64,000 nt of DNA from Tolypothrix brevis GSE-NOS-MK-07-07A (GTDB lineage Bacteria > Cyanobacteriota > Cyanobacteriia > Cyanobacteriales > Nostocaceae). Positions 62,531 to 64,000 of this stretch are shown in pieces (within the stretch, counting starts at the first letter, position 1; the number at the start of each line of letters is the position of its first letter). Where the stretch lies: assembly GCA_019358985.1 (NCBI GenBank), contig JAHHIJ010000027.1, forward strand, positions 30,275 through 94,274, given 5' to 3'. Made by a program: the position numbers and the translations under genes. The notes beneath the pieces are model-generated. The model saw nothing but the letters and a program-made list of their open reading frames with translations. It did not search any database and had not been told where the DNA came from.

Positions 62531-62650
62531 GCGATTTTCGGCGAGTTCCCAAGCGATCGCGAAAAATTAGCCCACCTTGTCTGGGAAAATTCGAGTTTGC
62601 AAAACCCTTATTATTGGTCTGCCTTCACTTTACAGGGTGAGTGGCGATAG
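62531..62650 (+). pseudogene. Possible C-terminal remnant of a CHAT-domain protein
   Basis: A plus-strand frame ends LAHLVWENSSLQNPYYWSAFTLQGEWR. The NPYYWSAFTLQGEW end is very like the conserved last strand of CHAT (caspase-like) domains, HPYYWAAFTLIGEW. Nothing upstream on this strand continues the domain; instead a minus-strand gene starts there. So it looks like a 3' stump of a deleted gene. Start is arbitrary. Confidence 0.45.
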
Positions 62651-62659
62651 AAGATTAAA

Positions 62660-62732
62660 ACGCAAAGGAACTCAGAGGGAAGCGCAGAGGGACGCAAAGG
62701 AACTCCGCGTACCTTTGCGTTCCTCTGCGTTT
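62660..62732. repeat. Inverted repeat of the CGCAAAGG / CCTTTGCG type
   Basis: AAACGCAAAGGAACTC and GCAGAGGGACGCAAAGG on the left, and the complementary CCTTTGCGTTCCTCTGCGTTT on the right (shown in two parts: CCTTTGCGTTCC, TCTGCGTTT). It lies between a decayed gene and the 3' end of the TPR gene. Related words surround the GNAT gene at 1726-1772. Confidence 0.6.
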
Positions 62733-62743
62733 AAAATAAAGTC

Positions 62744-63646
62744 TTAAAGCAGAGCAATCTCCGCTCCCGATGGTATTTGTTGTTGCACAACTTTAAGGAT
62801 ATCGAGAGTTTTTTGATAAGCTACTTTCTCTCTCTTGCCAAAACGTTGAGCCGCTATTTCTAAGTCAGCGATCGCAGCTTCGTGGTATCCTAACGAATGT
62901 CGGGCAACTCCGCGATTAACATAAGCCTGAGCATTACTCGGATTAAGTCGAATTACTTCCGAAAAATCGCGCACTGCACCAGAAATATCTCCGGTTCTCG
63001 TGCAAGCGCAAGCTCGATTAAAGTATGCTCTATCATCATTGCCATTGAGACGAATTGCTTTATCAAAGTCGAGCATCGCTGCTGGCAAATCTGCCAACTC
63101 TAACCGCGCTAATCCTCTGTCATTATATATATCCGCTTGTAGAGTTTGCAAGTTTTGCGGAATTATCGACAATGCTTTATTATAATCAGCGATCGCTTGT
63201 TGTTGATTCCCTAACATAGCAGTGGCGATACCCCGATTATAGTAAGCTCGAAAATCATGGGGTTTGAGAGCGATCGCTTGTTTATTATCAGCGATCGCCG
63301 ACGTATAATTACCTTGTCTGTAGTATGCTAATCCCCGATTCAAATAAGCTTCCGCATTCTTGGGAGCAAAATTTATCGCTTTTGTACAATCTGCGATCGC
63401 ACTATGGTAATCTTGTAATTGAAGATACGCCAGACAGCGATCGCTATAAGCTGCGGCAAAATTACTTTCAAGCTGAATCGCCGCAGTTAAATCTGGAATT
63501 GCTTCTTGATAATTGCCCCGTTGCATCTTGTCTACACCCAACTTCAACAAATCACTAGCAATCGGTGTTGCCTCAGCACTGAAAGTGATAAAATTGAGAG
63601 CGATCGCCATCATAAAACAGAGAATGAATCGATAGCAGCGATTCAT
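62744..63646 (-). CDS. Exported TPR repeat protein
   Basis: 300 residues from the ATG at 63646, which has GGGAGA upstream; a TTG at 63661 is less likely. Signal peptide MNRCYRFILCFMMAIALNFITFSAEA. About seven TPR units (residues 38-275) with patterns such as AAYSDRCLAYLQLQDYHSAIADCTKAINFAP and AYLNRGLAYYRQGNYTSAIADNKQAIALKP. It would act as a protein-binding scaffold in the periplasm. Similar in plan to the TPR lipoprotein at 37836 but anchored differently. Confidence 0.88.
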   Translation of the reverse strand: MNRCYRFILCFMMAIALNFITFSAEATPIASDLLKLGVDKMQRGNYQEAIPDLTAAIQLESNFAAAYSDRCLAYLQLQDYHSAIADCTKAINFAPKNAEAYLNRGLAYYRQGNYTSAIADNKQAIALKPHDFRAYYNRGIATAMLGNQQQAIADYNKALSIIPQNLQTLQADIYNDRGLARLELADLPAAMLDFDKAIRLNGNDDRAYFNRACACTRTGDISGAVRDFSEVIRLNPSNAQAYVNRGVARHSLGYHEAAIADLEIAAQRFGKREKVAYQKTLDILKVVQQQIPSGAEIALL

Positions 63647-63701
63647 AAACAAATCTCCCAATTTAATTTTTTGTGCAAAACGTGCAGCAGTAGGTAAGGA
63701 A

Positions 63702-64000
63702 TAGACGTAGGAGTAGAAATTAATTATGCCTTGCCCGAAACACTTGTAGAGACGTTCCGGTGGAACGTCTTTACTGGAACGTCTTTACTGGAACGTCTTT
63801 ACTGGAACGTCTTTACTGGAACGTCTTTACTGGAACGTCTTTACCGGAACGTCTTTACCGGAACGTCTTTACTGGAACGTCTTTACTGGAACGTCTTTAC
63901 TGGAACGTCTTTACTGGAACGTCTTTACTGGAACGTCTTTACTGGAACGTCTTTACTGGAACGTCTTTACTGGAACGTCTTTACTGGAACGTCTTTACTG
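63702..64000. repeat. Hairpin element expanded to at least seventeen 14-bp copies
   Basis: The element starts TAGACGTAGGAGTAGAAATT, continues ATGCCTTGCCCGAAACACTTG and GTAGAGACGTTCCGG. From 63761 the right arm TGGAACGTCTTTAC is repeated 17 times and runs off the window end. Two neighbouring copies begin CGGAAC instead of TGGAAC; the rest are identical. 14 is not a multiple of three, so it cannot be a coding repeat. Confidence 0.95.

Noticed and set aside
1..64000. tRNA or rRNA genes
   Set aside because: No T-loop GTTCGAATC-type motifs in a cloverleaf setting and no rRNA-like conserved stretches were seen.

Overview
The window is a stretch of cyanobacterial chromosome, most likely from a filamentous Nostocales-type species. 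This is inferred from three things: the very frequent HIP1 octamer GCGATCGC inside genes, the photosynthesis genes (magnesium chelatase ChlD, two high-light-inducible proteins) and a SigF-type sigma factor, and the density of short palindromic repeats typical of large cyanobacterial genomes. No rRNA, tRNA, CRISPR array or complete transposase gene was seen.

Layout. 1-4.6 kb: the end of a DUF952 gene, an AtzG/AtzE-type amidase pair, a GNAT acetyltransferase, an FAD oxidoreductase and a protein with a TIR-like C-terminus. 4.8-13 kb: a secreted alpha/beta hydrolase, a Kir-type potassium channel, three related DUF2382 (two with PRC-barrel) stress-type proteins and a secreted WD40 protein. 13.3 kb: a KDPG aldolase. 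14.4-29.7 kb: a minus-strand exopolysaccharide cluster of twelve genes, read from a Wzc-like tyrosine kinase through glycosyltransferases, a Wzx flippase and a Wzy polymerase to a WecG/CpsF transferase and a polyprenyl phosphoglycosyl transferase. It has the main parts of a Wzx/Wzy pathway. 31-39 kb: a secreted di-heme protein, a CopG/MazF toxin-antitoxin pair, a Uma2 nuclease, a long RluA pseudouridine synthase and a TPR lipoprotein. 39-48.9 kb: aspartate kinase, sigF, chlD, a second Uma2, a NYN protein, RNase III and a histidine kinase. 49-54 kb: two cyclic-di-AMP (ydaO/yuaA) riboswitches, one before a nitrate/bicarbonate-type ABC importer operon and one before a universal-stress-like protein. 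54-64 kb: a secreted DUF2252 protein, two hli genes, a 1037-residue membrane protein with about eight 97-residue repeats, a PD-(D/E)XK-like protein, a cyanobacterial protein of unknown function and a secreted TPR protein.

The most striking feature is the repeat content. One family of hairpins keeps the ends GTAGAGACG and CGTCTCTAC but carries interchangeable palindromic cores. Copies lie in many of the intergenic gaps, are often enclosed by terminal inverted repeats (TAGACATCTCC), sometimes grow into tandem arrays (8 x 20 bp, and at least 17 x 14 bp), and one lies inside a riboswitch. A second family, G-rich arm, AATT centre, C-rich arm, is read in frame inside lysC, chlD and a hydrolase gene, each time in a linker or loop. 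The two c-di-AMP switches and this in-frame element are the best leads for follow-up.
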